Made by a program: the position numbers and the translations under genes
Shown: in pieces, positions 48,823 through 62,750 of the stretch
Layout: every line of letters begins with the position of its first letter
Position numbering within the stretch: position 1 is the stretch's first letter
Source: Formicarius rufipectus
Lineage: Eukaryota; Chordata; Aves; Passeriformes; Formicariidae
DNA length: 64,000 bases
Direction of reading: 5' to 3'
NCBI GenBank assembly: GCA_013399695.1
Contig: VXAU01003165.1
Span: 369,228 to 433,227 of the forward strand
The notes under the pieces: model-generated
Told to the model about the DNA's origin: nothing
The model's database searches: none
Seen by the model: the letters and a program-made list of their open reading frames with translations, nothing else

Positions 48823-49912
48823 GGAATTGGCACTATAGGACTAGATTTGTCATTAACTGATGAACTTTTATGCAAAGTTAGGTGCATTGCTAGATTTTAA
48901 ACAGAACACAAAAAAACATGTAATAGATCTAGATACATCACAGAAAATACTATCTACAAGGAGAGTATATTAACTTAGACATACAAATATGTGACTCTGG
49001 AAGTAAATGCAAATATTATGAGTATAGACCTGTATTTTACAGAATCCTATATTTTATAGAATCCCTCCCTTCTCACCTTCATTTTATAAAATCTCTTTAG
49101 AGAATCCAAAACATCTATTTTCAGAGCAACAGTCCACAGCAACCTCTTCCAGAATCACTAGAGAGAATTACACTTCACCATATGATATTGCATGAAAACT
49201 TCAGTGATGAGCAGACCTTGGGCATAGATTTTTCTCAGTAAAGGTTCCAACCCTACTTGCATAAGTGCAGCGCTGTCAAAAGTATCATGTCAAAATTACC
49301 TATAAAATACAAAATAAGTTAAAAACTATTTGAACATGAAGATGGCAAAATAATAGAAAACAGATTTATAAGGAGAAATAAAGGTTTTAGAAGGGCTTTC
49401 ACTCTTTAGCACACCATGCAATGGCATGGTCTTCTTTTTTCCCATTTCAATTGGAACTGCATTCCAATCAAGAGACATCTTTCCTTTCTAGAAAATTGAA
49501 CAAGTAAATGAACAAGCAAGTGCAAAACAGGTTAATTCACTTTCTTGCTTAACTAGTTAGCAAATTGTTATCCAAGTTTTGTTTATTGCCTTTTCTCCCA
49601 CTGAGAGCTACATAGGACCCTCAGTGAAATGTTCTTAGACAGTGAAGTTCTTCCAGATAAAATACTCTACAGAATGCAGGTAAATATAACATGATATGCT
49701 GGGTATCATACTGAAATGGTAAAAAGCCATCTGTTAGTGAGCCATCTTATAGTATTGATGACATCATTCACAATAAAAAAGAAAGGAGAGGATTGTCAAC
49801 AAAGTCATAAAATGAAATTATAGTCTCCCAATGTGAAGCAGAATCTAATTGCACACATTCCCTGCTCTGTGTCCCCTCCCCATTGCAGCTGTTTGCTTAC
49901 CTTCTCTTGCAG
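48823..49912. other. non-coding stretch
   Basis: AT-rich. A small imperfect duplication of ATTTTATAGAATCC-like sequence lies at about 49033-49106. No gene recognised. Confidence 0.5.
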
Positions 49913-50265
49913 ATGGTTCAGATCATGTTGTCTCCTCCAAGGCCTCTTCTATTCCTGCCCACCTTTTCATTCCAAACTCGTATTTTAAGGATATTGAAGC
50001 TGTAGCACCCTCTTTGCACAAACAGAATGTGTTCTCAAAGTTTATACATGGCGCAAAAATTAGTTTGCATGAGCCAAACTTTGGAATAGAAGTACTACCT
50101 CACACTGAAGTCTTGAGGAGAAGGGTAGTGGAAGATCAGGACTTGAGGACCAAGGCACCCTTAGTGCAACCCTCTTTCTCCTCATCAAGCCCAGTGCTGT
50201 CACAGATCAGGATATCTATTCAGGGATGCACAGGACAGAAACTCCACATACATACACATATGTAA
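49913..50265 (+). other. candidate exon or chance open frame (about 117 codons after acceptor)
   Basis: A good acceptor (TTACCTTCTCTTGCAG) ends at 49912, and the following frame is open to a TAA at 50263-50265. The peptide starts GSDHVVSSKASSIPAHLF and includes FSKFIHGAKISLHEPNFG. The same frame is also open upstream of the acceptor back to 49849, so the open run is not defined by the splice site. A GTAAAT donor-like sequence overlaps the stop. No domain is recognised, and a frame of this length is within chance for the window. Confidence 0.2.
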
Positions 50266-53200
50266 ATGTGGATAGAGTCAGTCAATGCTTCATGTGTAGC
50301 TCCACATGAACATCAGGAAAGGTTCATGAGTTCAGTCAGAAGGGTAGAACAGGACTCTTCTGCTTTTTCCCCACAGACATATTATCTGACGAAAGGTTTA
50401 CAGCAAATTAAATATCATATTTGACATACTATTTTAACCACCAATGGTATGTCTCTGCTTTCCTAGGATAAACGCTTTTCACAATTAATTGGAAGATTCT
50501 AAAAGAAGAAAAGGATTGACAACTTCATGGGGAAAAAAAGGGTGGGTTTTTTAATATTTATGAGAAAACTTACAATAACTTACAGCTTAAAACTTACAGC
50601 AAGTTGCAGCACATATAATTATTCCCCAAAGGCACATTGGTCAAAAAAGAAAGCAAACCACTACCTTGCCCTGATTTAAGCCTTTTGGTATATCACCTTC
50701 CCAACTGTTTCATTCCATAGGAGAGTTTGCCATAGTATATTGATTTCTGAATGTAATTCTGCATTATAATATTGTCTGAACTCTTCCAGGAGGAATATAT
50801 TTTACTACCATTTCCTATCAGACTGCAACTGGACAGGTTTGGAAAATGTACAGTTACTACATAGTAACTTTAAGTTGTACTAAACAAAGAAAAAACAATC
50901 ACTAGCTCAATGGGTCTGACAGTTTTATACACAAATTTAAGTTCAAAAAGAATGTAAACCCAAAGTTAAAATTGCTATTGAAATTTTTGTTAGACCCAAG
51001 TAACCATTCCAAAAATAAATATTAAGCAGATACATAAAACTAGATTAAAGGCCAAGTTTTTCCACTAAGTTTGGTCCCCAATTCAAACTGATATTATATT
51101 TTACCCAATTTACACTGGAATGTGGTGGAAAAATAGGCCACATAGAGCTGTGCTATGGTAGGGCACTTAAACACCATGTAAATTTTTGTAGTCCTCTGCT
51201 TCTTGATCAGGAAATACTGCATCCATTATCCAAGATTTGAGTAAATACTAGGCTTCAGATATCCTAGCAGTGCATTCAGATGCACACCGTGTTCTCATGT
51301 AAGGCTGTTCTTACCACCAATACTGATTTCTTCCTGTATTAAGCAAGAGATTGTAACAACAAAAAATACCTTTCCTCTAAAACATGTCGTGTACACACTA
51401 CAAGATTAATATTTAAACTCTTAGTCATGAATCCTATACAGGGTCAGAAAAGGTTTTCACAATAGTTAGTAGCATCTTATTTACAGTGCACTAAACACTG
51501 GCAGGGTCTTGAACTCAGAGCAAGTCTGAGCAAAGTTAACTCTTTAAAAAAGGTTGACAGTAAGGCACCTGTGTGCCATGACTCTTATAGTCTGTGTGAG
51601 GGTTGCCAAGGAATTCTGAATTCTCTTGAATATTCTAAGCAAAAGAGGAGGTTCTCAAGAGAGGGAGAATGAAGTACATTCATTCTCCAGAAATGGGAGT
51701 TCTCTGTGACTAAGGAACTGATTAGACAACAAAGAGAAATGAGATGGCAACCTTGCACCTATCAAACCTATCACCATTTCAATGTCACCTACATGTCTCC
51801 CACTACCTAAAATAAGAGTAAAGCTACTTACTGCAACTGCAGTAGTCTTCCTCCCCAGTTACTTCCACTGCATGCTGCACTATGAAATGTGGTTTGGATA
51901 CATCACAGAAAAGAATGTAAGTAGAGGATCAGTCTGCACTGCATAAGATAGGTGGGGGAAATGGCATTTTCCAAATCTCTCTTTTTTAAATGAAAAAAAG
52001 GAGGAAGAGAGACAAGTTATGTATCTCTCTTCAGTGTAATTTAAAATACTTTCTTATCACTAATAGCAATTATAAACGTTTATTCTAATTTATGAACACC
52101 TGCTTGACATCAACAGAACTGACACACCCCTCCAATTACTTTTCTTATACGATGGCATATTTATTTCACTCTGATGAGATGAGGCTTTTCTAATTTCCTG
52201 TTTAACCACCCCCAGCTCTCTGTATATCTCCCATTAAATTGTGAACAGGCTTCACACATATTTTTAGATGTTTGAAAACTGCAGGAAGAGCTTTTTGATG
52301 TTTCAGAACATGTTCAGTCTCAGTGTCTCAATATCGTTTGCTTGCTAACTCCTCAAGCTTATGTCATCCATATGAATGGACTTCAGGCTTTTGAGAAAGG
52401 TTACCATATCATTACCATCTGCCTAAACTGCTGCAGTCTTTCCTTCTAATGTCAATGCCACTTTGAAAACAAAGTTGCAGGATTCCTCTGTGTCTTGGAA
52501 CATATCTAGAAGTCAATGCCTTATTTTCTATGATTAGTCTGTACCAATGTCAAGTGTGAAATTTAAATTAATGAGTGTTTCACTTATTGAAATGACTTCA
52601 GCACTTCTGCTACTTTCATTGATTTCTATTTACTTTGTCAACCACAAATATGAAGAACATATTTCTAGATGTGACTAAACAGATTAATAATACACTGGTA
52701 TAGATGCACCTACTGATCGAACATTACACTTAACTCTAAACTTATTTTGAAAAATTAACGTAATAGGGGAAATATATTATTTATAAAACATTGTTAATTT
52801 CCTGCATTTCAGACAGTCACCTTTAAGTTATTTTCTTCCAACTCTCTCCACACTAATGATTGGCCTACACTACTGAAACACAGTAACAAATATGGTATCA
52901 ACATTACCCCTCCATAGAATCAATTTAAAATTTAACTAATATATTCATCATCCAGTAAATACTATCTCAGAACTGGATAGGGCTGTAGCTAACCTTCAGG
53001 ATATTTTAGCCTTCTGGTAGAGGCCGATTTGAAAGAAGAGGGTGTATTTAATTCATAAGATGTAGAGTAAAATCTTTCATTCTCCTCTGTCCTTCCCCAC
53101 ACATCAAATAGCCATTTTGTTTATTTGTTAAAAATTTTAAAATGTTTGTATTTCTTGCTGGTATCTAAAAGAGTGCTAATCAGTGGAAAAAGCCAAAGGG

Positions 53201-56200
53201 ATAATAGCTTAGAAGAGAAAGACAAGGCCGTGATTCTCTGACTATAGATTGGTTTGGGTTTTTTTTAAAGGAAAAAAAAATGAGAGGAAGAGATAAGTGG
53301 AAAAGAGAAAACAAGCCTCCCCAAAGGCTTTTCAGTATGTCTGTGATGCAGCAGGCTGCTCAGAGGCAGCATCGTGCTGGCTGGAACTCTGCATATGCTC
53401 TACAACAGAGAACTACCCTCAGCCATCTTGAAGACATGCTTTTATATAGCACAGCCAAACCCACAGCTGTTAATGTGATATTCTCATGATAAATTAAAAA
53501 AATAAAAAAAGGGTAACTAAGGATGGACTCTGACCTTCAAACAACAGAAAAATCACCAGTGCCCATCCCCACTCTGTAAATGTATGTTACATGCAACTAT
53601 GCATTTAAAAAAAAATACTGTAAAAGAATATGGAGAAGTTGAATTTTTTAACTTTCCTTTTGTTTCACAGACAGATTCTGCAAGTCCTTAAACTTTCCTA
53701 AGAAGCTGTACCTAAACAGATCCTTGCAGAATCAGTTAATCAGTCCCTCAAAATACTTAGCTACTAATTAAGAAAGCCTGTGACACTAAACCTGAAGCCT
53801 CGGGCTCCTGTAGAATTGCATGTATAAATCCTCTGGGCATCACTGGAAGATGAAGGGTGCAGCATCATGTATAGTCTAGAAACTTCAACATCGCAGTCTG
53901 TTGATGTAGGAGATTTATTAATTCATTCGTAGATGGAAGATTGTGCTAGCACAGTGCTACTTGCTGCATTGTAAGTCTGAGGATGAAATGACCTCTCTCT
54001 CTTTTGTTTCCATTTTGCAGGAGATCCTGCTGCCACTGGAGAATTGCCCCTGGGGATACTTGACCACTAAACATGACAGTTGTGGAAATAGAAAGGTTCC
54101 AACCTTCACAGTTTCTGTATCTCAGCTTCTCTTTTTTGCTTCATGAATTTCACTCAATTTAGTAGACCAAAGCCTTCATTTTTGTAAAGGACCAAATCTG
54201 AAATATTGCCTATTTAAATTCCTAAATGAACCTACTTCCCCCAGACTCTACCTGTGATCCAGATCCCTCTGTTACTCTCAGGCAAAGTGCTGCAGCGTGA
54301 TACCCAGTGTATGAGCATCTTTAAACACAGCCCATCACTTTTTAAAGTGGCATTTTTAAGAGCAAGAAGCCTATTTATTACTTCAGAAAAGACTGCCTCT
54401 ATAGCTACGATTACACAGGAAGAATGATATGTTCTTAACGGAACAGATGACCGTAGTCTTCTGTGTAGAAAAGGCTTCTAAGAGCAGATGACAGAGACAA
54501 AATTAGAATTTTTCTAGCAAGCATCCTATACATGCACATGCTGCAAAGTGCTCCTGCTTCCTTCTCTGCAACCACCAATATACACAACTGTTTCTCCTGA
54601 AATTAGAAAAGCATGTGAATCAATTTTGGCTTCATGGTTGCACCTTAGTCTGACTAAGCAGTTACAGATGAACAGCAGAAGGCTCACAGATCTTTCTATT
54701 TATTCAAAGATACCCCAAAGTTCCAAGTAAAATGTGAAACATCTCTTGATGTTTGAATACAGACTGGAATTTATTTCTTAGTCTTCACTCATTTATGAAG
54801 ACATTCTGAGGCTCTACAGAAATTCTGAATGAATACACATATAAAGTGGCCTTTTTAATGTAGAGAAGGAACATGTCTGAGCCTATTAATAGGGCCAAAA
54901 GGCTTGTACATCGAAACCAGTCACTAAAGCAGAGATTTGAGAAGGTTATATAAAAAGATGTAAAAGATAACACAAGCTCTTTAATGAGCTTGTAAAGAAT
55001 TCTGGAATCACTATTTGAGAACAATGGGACCAAACAAAGGTCAGATTTCAAGCTGGATTTTTTAACTGATTTCAGTTATAAAAGCAACACTATTTTTCTG
55101 TCATTGATCTTCTAAGTCAATATTAGAAAAACAGTTAAAAGAACTCATTCACTTGGTCAAAAAAAAGCAAGTAAAATCAACCATGTGGTTCAATGGAGGA
55201 ATGCTTTCTCTCAATGTGATATATACACTCACATGAGCAAGCCATGCCATCAGGAATAGGTGGCATGACAAGACTAGCAGCACTTTGTGCTAAGAGCCCA
55301 ATGCTCAGTGGTGTAACTGCTGTGCAGCTCTGGGGCAAGCACTCATTTCCAAGCAATGAGAAAGTAGTTTCTTTGATTATTTCACATGTGGGGATGTGGA
55401 GAACAGAACTGCTGGACAGAAAACATGCAAACTGGTTGCATCGTCAGTTTCCAGGTACATAAGGCCAAAATCATTCCTCAGTTACAGAACTCTGGAAGAA
55501 CAGAAACAATAAAGTTTAGCTATAGCTTTCTGGGTCTTGCATTGCATGACAAAATTCTGACAAAAGCGGCCAGAACCACTGTACACCTTGAAGGGAAGAG
55601 CAAGTGAGAGAGTTTCCCAAATTTGCTGTGCCTGTTATGTTTGATAATGAAGCCGAGCGTGTTGCCCAGTACACCATGCTGTCACCGCTACCCCTCTCCA
55701 GTGGTCAGCTTTGAGTTTTATTACAAGATCACAGTGAAATTATTGCATAATGAGAAGAATATCTAGGAGGGCAAGGGCTATTCTGATAAAGTATGGAGAA
55801 ACTCATTTAGCTGCATTCTGAAAACACAGGGAAGACATAAAGCAAGGACTAATGCAGGGGCAAAATTCAGGCTATATTGGTGTGCAGGTGTTCTTCACAT
55901 GTGGTGCTAGAGCTGTACTGGGAGGAAGCAGCAGATTTTGGAAAAGAGCTCTCTTCTGAGTAGTGAGTTATTCCGGCACAATGAAAACACAGCTAAACCA
56001 GAAGCCAATGCTCTTTGGGGTGTCATCTTGCTGCTGGTTTTAATGAGCTCTTCTGTGAATTCAATTCACTGGCATCCCAGTGACCCAAGAACAGCCTTCA
56101 CTAGGTCCTTTCTGTGCTTTCTGACCCTGCCATAGTAATAACAGTAAATACATAAGAGTTTTTAGAACACTAAGGCAGATGGCATTGACATACATATACT

Positions 56201-56359
56201 CATAATTTTCCACCTTACATCATCAAAATGTGAGAACCTGCAATTACTAGAAATAGAACAGATACTGCACCTACTTAAACTCTGCCAATCTGTTTACCCC
56301 TTTCACTGTGCTACTTGTTTGAAAATATTTACATTGATTGCTGCATTAAATAGTTGTCT
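50266..56359. other. non-coding stretch
   Basis: AT-rich sequence with no recognised gene or transposon. AACTTACA occurs three times at 50567-50598. Open frames reach at most 88 codons. Confidence 0.55.
50567..50598. repeat. triple AACTTACA motif
   Basis: AACTTACA occurs at 50567-50574, 50577-50584 and 50591-50598. A small irregular tandem array. Confidence 0.65.
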
Positions 56360-56960
56360 TGCCCCACACAATGCAATGTTTTGCATATTTGCTGATGTTT
56401 CCCCAAAAGCACTGGGGGAATGAATCATTACTGAAACAATTTACTTTCAGTTAGTGCATGAATGCCTTCCCATGATGCTTTGATGCTTTGTTTGTCCTCC
56501 TATAAAAATTATTTATGACCCACATGTGATCTTTTAAATCAGAATACTTATTCAGAAATCAAAGCTCCAGCATGTTAATGCAAGTAGAAGCCCTAACTAA
56601 TTTTTCAAAGCCATGTTGAATATTCAAAAGCTAGGACTGAAGGAAAGGAGTTAACATTAATTAATATTTGAAGCAGTAAAATAAAAGCAACAGTGAAGCT
56701 AATTTTGCAGGACAATTAATCATGAGTCTTGCTAATTACACATGGGATTTTGCAAATGATTTTTTTTCTCAGGTAGCAGAGTAAAAATGATAATCCACTA
56801 CTCATCAAAATCATTGGCTCCTCACCAATGTCCCCAGCAAGAGCAATTAGTGGGAACAGCAGAGCCCTAGTAATTGCATGTCAAGAGAGGAGAATATTAG
56901 AATTTTAATTGCTCCAAATAAAGACCACTTGCTCATACATACACCTGACTATCCAAAACT
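56360..56960. promoter_or_regulatory. possible conserved non-coding element
   Basis: About 600 bases free of repeats and dense in developmental-factor motifs: TTAATTAATATT, TGCTAATTACAC, TTTTGCAAATGATTT and AGTAATTGCATGTCAA. There are also octamer/POU-like cores and an almost continuous series of TAAT sites. This matches the texture of vertebrate enhancers near developmental genes, which often sit in gene deserts. Conservation could not be tested, so this is inference from composition. Confidence 0.25.
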
Positions 56961-58000
56961 AGTCTGCAAGCCAGAGCAAGTATGTAACCACTTCCAGGTG
57001 CCTGCACAAAAATAACTCTGTTGGAAAAGCGCTCTAAGCAACACATGCAGTTTCTGGAAGAAAAATATCAATATGCACTTATATTCTGAACTGCAGTGTC
57101 ATCACTTGACTAGAAGAACTGGGAAAAAAATATATCACCCACTTGGGGAAAATGTGCATATTCTTTATATTTGCCAAATATTTATTGCTGACATTTTTTG
57201 AAGAACTTTAACTATCTTCAGGGTGCCAAGGGCTTCAAATTTACTGAATTTTAGGATCACCAATAAAATGTTTTTAACAAGACATCTCAAGAGGGCATAA
57301 AATAAAAAATTACCATATTCATGAGAGCAAGCCTGTAAGATTGCAATGCTATAAACTGGATGTCTATAATTTGCTTGTGGCTTCCTTAATTNAAAAAAAA
57401 AAGGAGGGAAAAAAAAAAGAAAACCTAAACAACTAGTAATTAGAGACTCCAGTTCCATTTTTGCACTTTATCCCAATCACTGACATGCTACTATTACTTC
57501 TTTGCTTTAATATACCTACACATGGATGCACACAATTGCAAATAATCAATAATATTTAAGTACATGTCCAAGTTCTAAATGATGATGGATACATTTAAAT
57601 ATTGCTTTCCAGGAAATTATTACTTTACTGGTCATGTAGTAACTTTAAAAATGTACAAGTTGAAAGAAACGCCTGCTTTTTCCTTATGTCTTTTTAAGGT
57701 GTTTACCATTTGCCCTCATTTTCAAATGAAATGAATCAATTACCTTCCAAGTACCACTACCTGCTATTGTCTTTTGCTCTCTCCTTCTGCTTCTGTGAAC
57801 ACCATATTGAGGTACTAAACCACTTTCTGCTGTTAGCTTTGTTAAGCATTAAACTGAGAGCAGTAGCCTTAACTTGTCTAAATATATTCTTTGCATGTTC
57901 AAAATCACTGTACACTGTTTATTACACCATGACTGCTTGAGAGAAAAAAAGCAGGTCATGCAGAGTGCTGCTTCCTTTCCTGAATTACCAGCAGATCACA
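56961..58000. other. non-coding stretch with A-rich tract and one undetermined base
   Basis: No recognised gene. An A-rich run at 57392-57420 begins with a single N (57392) and is interrupted by GGAGGG. Confidence 0.5.
57392..57420. repeat. A-rich tract with single N
   Basis: An undetermined base is followed by A10, GGAGGG, then A10 and G. It probably reflects uncertain homopolymer length in the assembly. Confidence 0.85.
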
Positions 58001-58043
58001 GGTGTTTATCAGCCTCCCGGAGGTGATTCAGGTAATAAACACC
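58001..58043. promoter_or_regulatory. inverted pair of forkhead-type sites (9-bp arms)
   Basis: GGTGTTTAT (58001-58009) and its exact reverse complement ATAAACACC (58035-58043) enclose 25 bases that themselves contain the near-palindrome CCTCCCGGAGG (58013-58023). TGTTTAT/ATAAACA is the core bound by FOX-family transcription factors. The sequence around it (57961-58160) is repeat-free and enhancer-like. It could be a paired binding site or a hairpin; function is inferred. Confidence 0.35.
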
Positions 58044-61000
58044 AGGATGGCAGTTTAAATGGTTAGAAGCTTTTCCATCAAATACAGTCCTTGCAGTCCT
58101 ATCATTTTGCATATATTGCTCACAAATGGCAAATTATTTATGCAGGCTCCTTAAGTGGTTCCTTATGGTTTTTACTTTATTTTTCCAAAGCAGGAGCCTT
58201 TTGAAGATGTGTGTTCTCATGACAAGGCAAACTATCATTCCATCTGTAAGTCTGACTCATTTCTTTAAGCTCACTGTAGATATATAATGCCAGTGACCTT
58301 GTTTTGCCCTTCTGTTTAGCTCAAATATCTTTTCTAAGAAAGCACCAGTGTCACTGCAGAAGTCACCATTCTGTGCTTGTAGAAGAGATTAAGAATAAAC
58401 TGTATGCAGTAGAAACTGACTTTTAAATAAGAAAAGCTTTTTCAAATATTACCTTGTGAAAATAAGATGAAAATAGATACTGATTTAAGATTGCTACATC
58501 AAACACAGATTTTAAAAGGCTTTGCTGTAAATTAAAACAGGATAAGTTTTGGGAAACAAAATATTTAAACACAGGGTTTGGTTTTTTCATCTGACAGAGA
58601 CAAATTTATCTAAATTTTCGTCACTCCAGAAAATTACTGTCTGAGACATACCTGTAGCAATTACCTGTTAATAACTGGAATTTGTTTCATGGTGCTGAAT
58701 CACCAAGCCCATATTTAATGCCAGAGTTATGGCACAAACCAGTGTACTGATATGCAGATCATCTGCTTCCTCCCTTCTTAACAAACAGCTTGGCAATAAT
58801 TACTTAGAAATTCCCTATATGCAAAGTAGATATCAGGAAAGGATTTATTATTGTTCAACATAATATAGAGCGAGGAAAGAAAGAGGAAAAGTCAGCACAA
58901 CATGAAATTTCTAAGAATCTCCAGATCATAACTACAGGACCAGTGGTGTGATATCTTTGCTTCACTTAAAATCTTATCAGTCATGCCCTCAATTTGAGAG
59001 ATAATATGGATTTCCACAGAAATGGTATGGAACAGAAGGTGTTAGGAAACATTCTGAATATTCAAGATTAGTTTCTGTTAATTTTCTACAGTTGGACAGC
59101 CTCAAACTGTAGACTTAAGATTTTGGCTGTATCAGACATATCATGTAAGTAATAAAGTATCACCATTTTGATCATGGTGGGTAAGAATAAACAAGTATTG
59201 CCCCTACTACATTTTTACAGGACGAAAATTAGCCACACAGAAAATAAACAACTTGACCAAGGACAAGCATTAAATCTATAGTAGCACCAAAATGTGAATC
59301 GAAGTTTACCAAGGACTAAAATCCTAACTTCACAATGTACCCTTTCTTTTGGTTGAATCTCACAAAGAAATGTACAATTTCATTATCAGTAATTCTACAC
59401 CTTAATGAAAACTTACTCAGAATATATTAGATGTGATGAGGAATGTCAAGAACTGTGCTATCCAGTATGAAATTGCGACTGAACTTCACTCCTATCCTGT
59501 TGTCCCTTAAAGGCCTAGATGTGAGTTCTCTAGCATTGCCCATATTCTCATACCATTTTAGAGTGTCACTGAAATAAACCTGTCTTATCTCATGGGCTGT
59601 GGAAAACTTTATAGGACCTTAGCCAATGTATATGAACAAAAAGCTGAATGGCAGAAAATGCCAGTAGGTTGAAAGATTTTCTATGACTTCAGTTTCAGAA
59701 CTCCAGACACTTCAGAGGACAATAATTTTCAGAAAAAGGGAAAGTTGTTCTACATGCCAGTTCTGTTTTTCAGGCAGAGAAACAATTTCAAACTGAACTC
59801 CATATCACAGGAAAGTCCTACATGCATTAAAGATTGGCTTGCCCAGGTAACTTGTCTGTTTCTACATATTTTGAAAGAAAAACAGGAATCCATTTCACTT
59901 CAGTAAGTCATGACTAATCAAAGCCAATGAAGAAGTAAACTAAAAGATGAAATACATTTTAGATAAAAAAGGTAACTTGTTTTTTTGTCACTGAAATGAA
60001 TATATAAAACCACCAAAATAAAAAATTCATCCCTCATATAATCTCATGACTTCAAGACACTGATATCACTGTATTTATATCACTGCATTTTCATCTTTGA
60101 TAAAAACATAATAATCCAAAACACCTTGAGCAAAGCAACTTGAAAAATGGTACTGCACATGGTATGCAAATTGCAGGTGGGTTAAAAAATATACATTCGG
60201 CGCAGCTGGTTTTATCTGGCAAACAGATACTAGGTTTTGGATTTGCTGACTAGCCACAATTTTAATGACTTTTCAATGAGAGGTGAAATGGGGACCTGGG
60301 GAGTCTTCCATTCATGCTTGTTTAGCTATTTTGGTTTTGCTTTGACTAAGAAGTTTCAAAAGAACATAACATATGAGTATTTCACAATATTCTTCCCCAG
60401 AATATCTTACTCTGAGTCAAAACTTGGGAGTTAATAGGCCAGAAACGAACAGGTTTAGATACTGGAGAAAAATATGTCTGGTGATGTGGCAGAAGACATT
60501 TTAAACAATGCAATCCAAAGCATCAAGACATAAAGTGCTGCACATCAGAGAACATACTTTAAATTTCTAGCTAAGAGTGCAGCCCAACATGTTCAAATAC
60601 ACAAGACTACAAAGCATCAAAGGTATGAGGTTCTCTCTTTCAGATTTGGAACAATAACAATGAAGTGTAGTTCTTGCATCTGCCCACAGATTAATCTGGT
60701 TCCTCTAATAACTGTACGTTGTAAAATCCCCGGCATATTATAAAGCCATACTTTTAAACACTTCAGGGTGGGATGGTCTGAGGGCTTTTTGCCTGCAGAA
60801 TGGTTACATAGAGCAACAGTGATGGAGCACTAGCACTTCCTCCCTCCCTACAAGAGAACTGGTTATGCTGTTATGCTACGAACTTCGGGGGTTTAAAATA
60901 TTTTGACCAACAAAACATACACTGAAAATCTTTAATCACAATTAAAGATACAGTAATACACACTAAAGATTAATATGTGGTTTGAATGTTCAACATTGAA

Positions 61001-62076
61001 GCACAATCTAGAACAAGACACTATCAGTTAAATTCAGAGCTGAACTATGACCTTCCTTTCTCCAGGGGATGCAGTCTGTAGCAATGAGTCCTATCAAAAC
61101 CAACAGCCAGAAAGTACAATCAGAATAGTAATCTAAACTGAATTAAACACCTGAACAGATAGTACAGAGCAGGATCATTAGCTAAATGATTAGACATAAC
61201 TCTTGGGCTTCCTACTTATCCGCTCAGTTATAAAGAATGGTAAAAACACTGCTCTACTGAGCAAAAAGCAAGAAGATAACATGGTCTTTTGGAAGAGCAG
61301 AGAAGCTCTGACGGGAAAAGAAACTTGCCTAAGGTTAATACAATTGTCTGGTTTCAGGTACTTTACACTTCCTCTCCAATATATCACTGCAGATTTGCAT
61401 GAAATGCCAACACATAAGCACAGTAATCCTGCATACTCATTAATTATGCCATCAGTCACCCATCCTAAGCATGCTATAGCTGAAATGAGACTGCAAGGCA
61501 TATTTTCTTTTCCTTGAGGTTCTTTACCTTGGCCCTGTGTCTGTTTTAAGTTTCCATACATGTTTCCTCTCTCCTACAGAGTTGGACCTATTTAGGCTGT
61601 TATTTGGCATTCTTTCAAAAAACAGAAATCTAGAAAGTGTACAGTTTGGGAGCCAAAGAGAAACAGGGAAATAATCCAACTCCCAGAATCAACAGGATGT
61701 TGATTCGAGATCCAAAAGTTCCTTCCCACCAGACAGATCAATGAACAATTATCTATAAAGCATAAGGCTAGGCAGCAGGGTTCAACACTACTCAGAATTA
61801 TTTACTTCTCCTGTAATTTTAAAAACTATTCTCCTTGCCCTTCAGTGTGAAATATATGTATGGAGGGACTCTGAAAGCTGAAAATTCATTAGATGAACTA
61901 GGAACAAGCTAATAAAGCAAGCTCCGTGTAACACTAATAAGTTGAGGGGGGAGCAAATACCACTCTCCTACAAAGAGAGCGCCTGCATGACTGTGTTCAA
62001 TCTGCTATTCATCAAAGCAAATATTGGTACTTAAGTTCCTTTTTACTAGGGGATAAATACTGCCTGTCTTTTGCAG
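58044..62076. other. non-coding stretch
   Basis: AT-rich sequence with no recognised gene or transposon. The longest frame, 61190-61561 minus (123 codons), has no domain and overlaps a 104-codon plus-strand frame. Confidence 0.55.
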
Positions 62077-62284
62077 GGATATCAGGCAAATGTGTGAAGA
62101 GTTTCTAAACTCTGTATCCATGCTGCAAGACGTCCACTCATTCAGTCTAGACAAAGCCCATTTCAACTCCAGCACCTATTTCCAAAAATTTTGTGGCCTG
62201 ACTGTTCCAGTGTCCTCGTGCTCTGTGATGCACTACCTCCAGCCTCCAGTGCAGAGACAGAGACAACACACACAACCATATTAA
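62077..62284 (+). other. candidate terminal exon (about 68 codons), family not recognised
   Basis: The acceptor TGCCTGTCTTTTGCAG ends at 62076. One base completes a split codon, and the frame then reads DIRQMCEEFLNSVSML, continues through HFNSSTYFQKFCGL, and ends at a TAA at 62282-62284. The composition looks more protein-like than most frames here. No domain is recognised, and no AATAAA is seen close downstream. A minus-strand frame (62147-62494) overlaps it. Chance remains the default explanation. Confidence 0.25.
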
Positions 62285-62750
62285 GAGAGAGCTCTTGGAA
62301 GCTGCTTCCATTGTATCAGGAAAAGTTATCTTCAGAGTTGCCATTTGGGCCAGGGGTGAGGCAATGACCTCCTCTCTATTTAGCCACCAACACACAGGTT
62401 CATGCTTTGAATAATCTGCTCCACAGACATGATTGCTAAGACCTGCTATACGAAGAGTTTCTGGCAGAGATACAGGTGTAATTGGGATTGGCACCAGATG
62501 ATAGTTAAATAGCAGAAGAGGCCTAAAATAGCGAACCCAAAGACTGTGGGCAGGGAGGATTGTATGCTGCTAAGAAGATGAGCAATGAATTCAAGGATAC
62601 AGAGCCCATCTGAGAGAAGCCAGCTTCCTTTGCCCCCAGCACACATTGGGAAGGAGAATAAGTCAAGAACCAGGGAGGGCATTTCTAGACATCTCTACCT
62701 AAGAAAGGAAAAGGAGACAGATTCACCCCTAGAGAGGCCTATACCATGTA
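62285..62750. other. non-coding stretch
   Basis: No recognised gene between the candidate exon and the SINE. Open frames on both strands are short and featureless. Confidence 0.5.
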
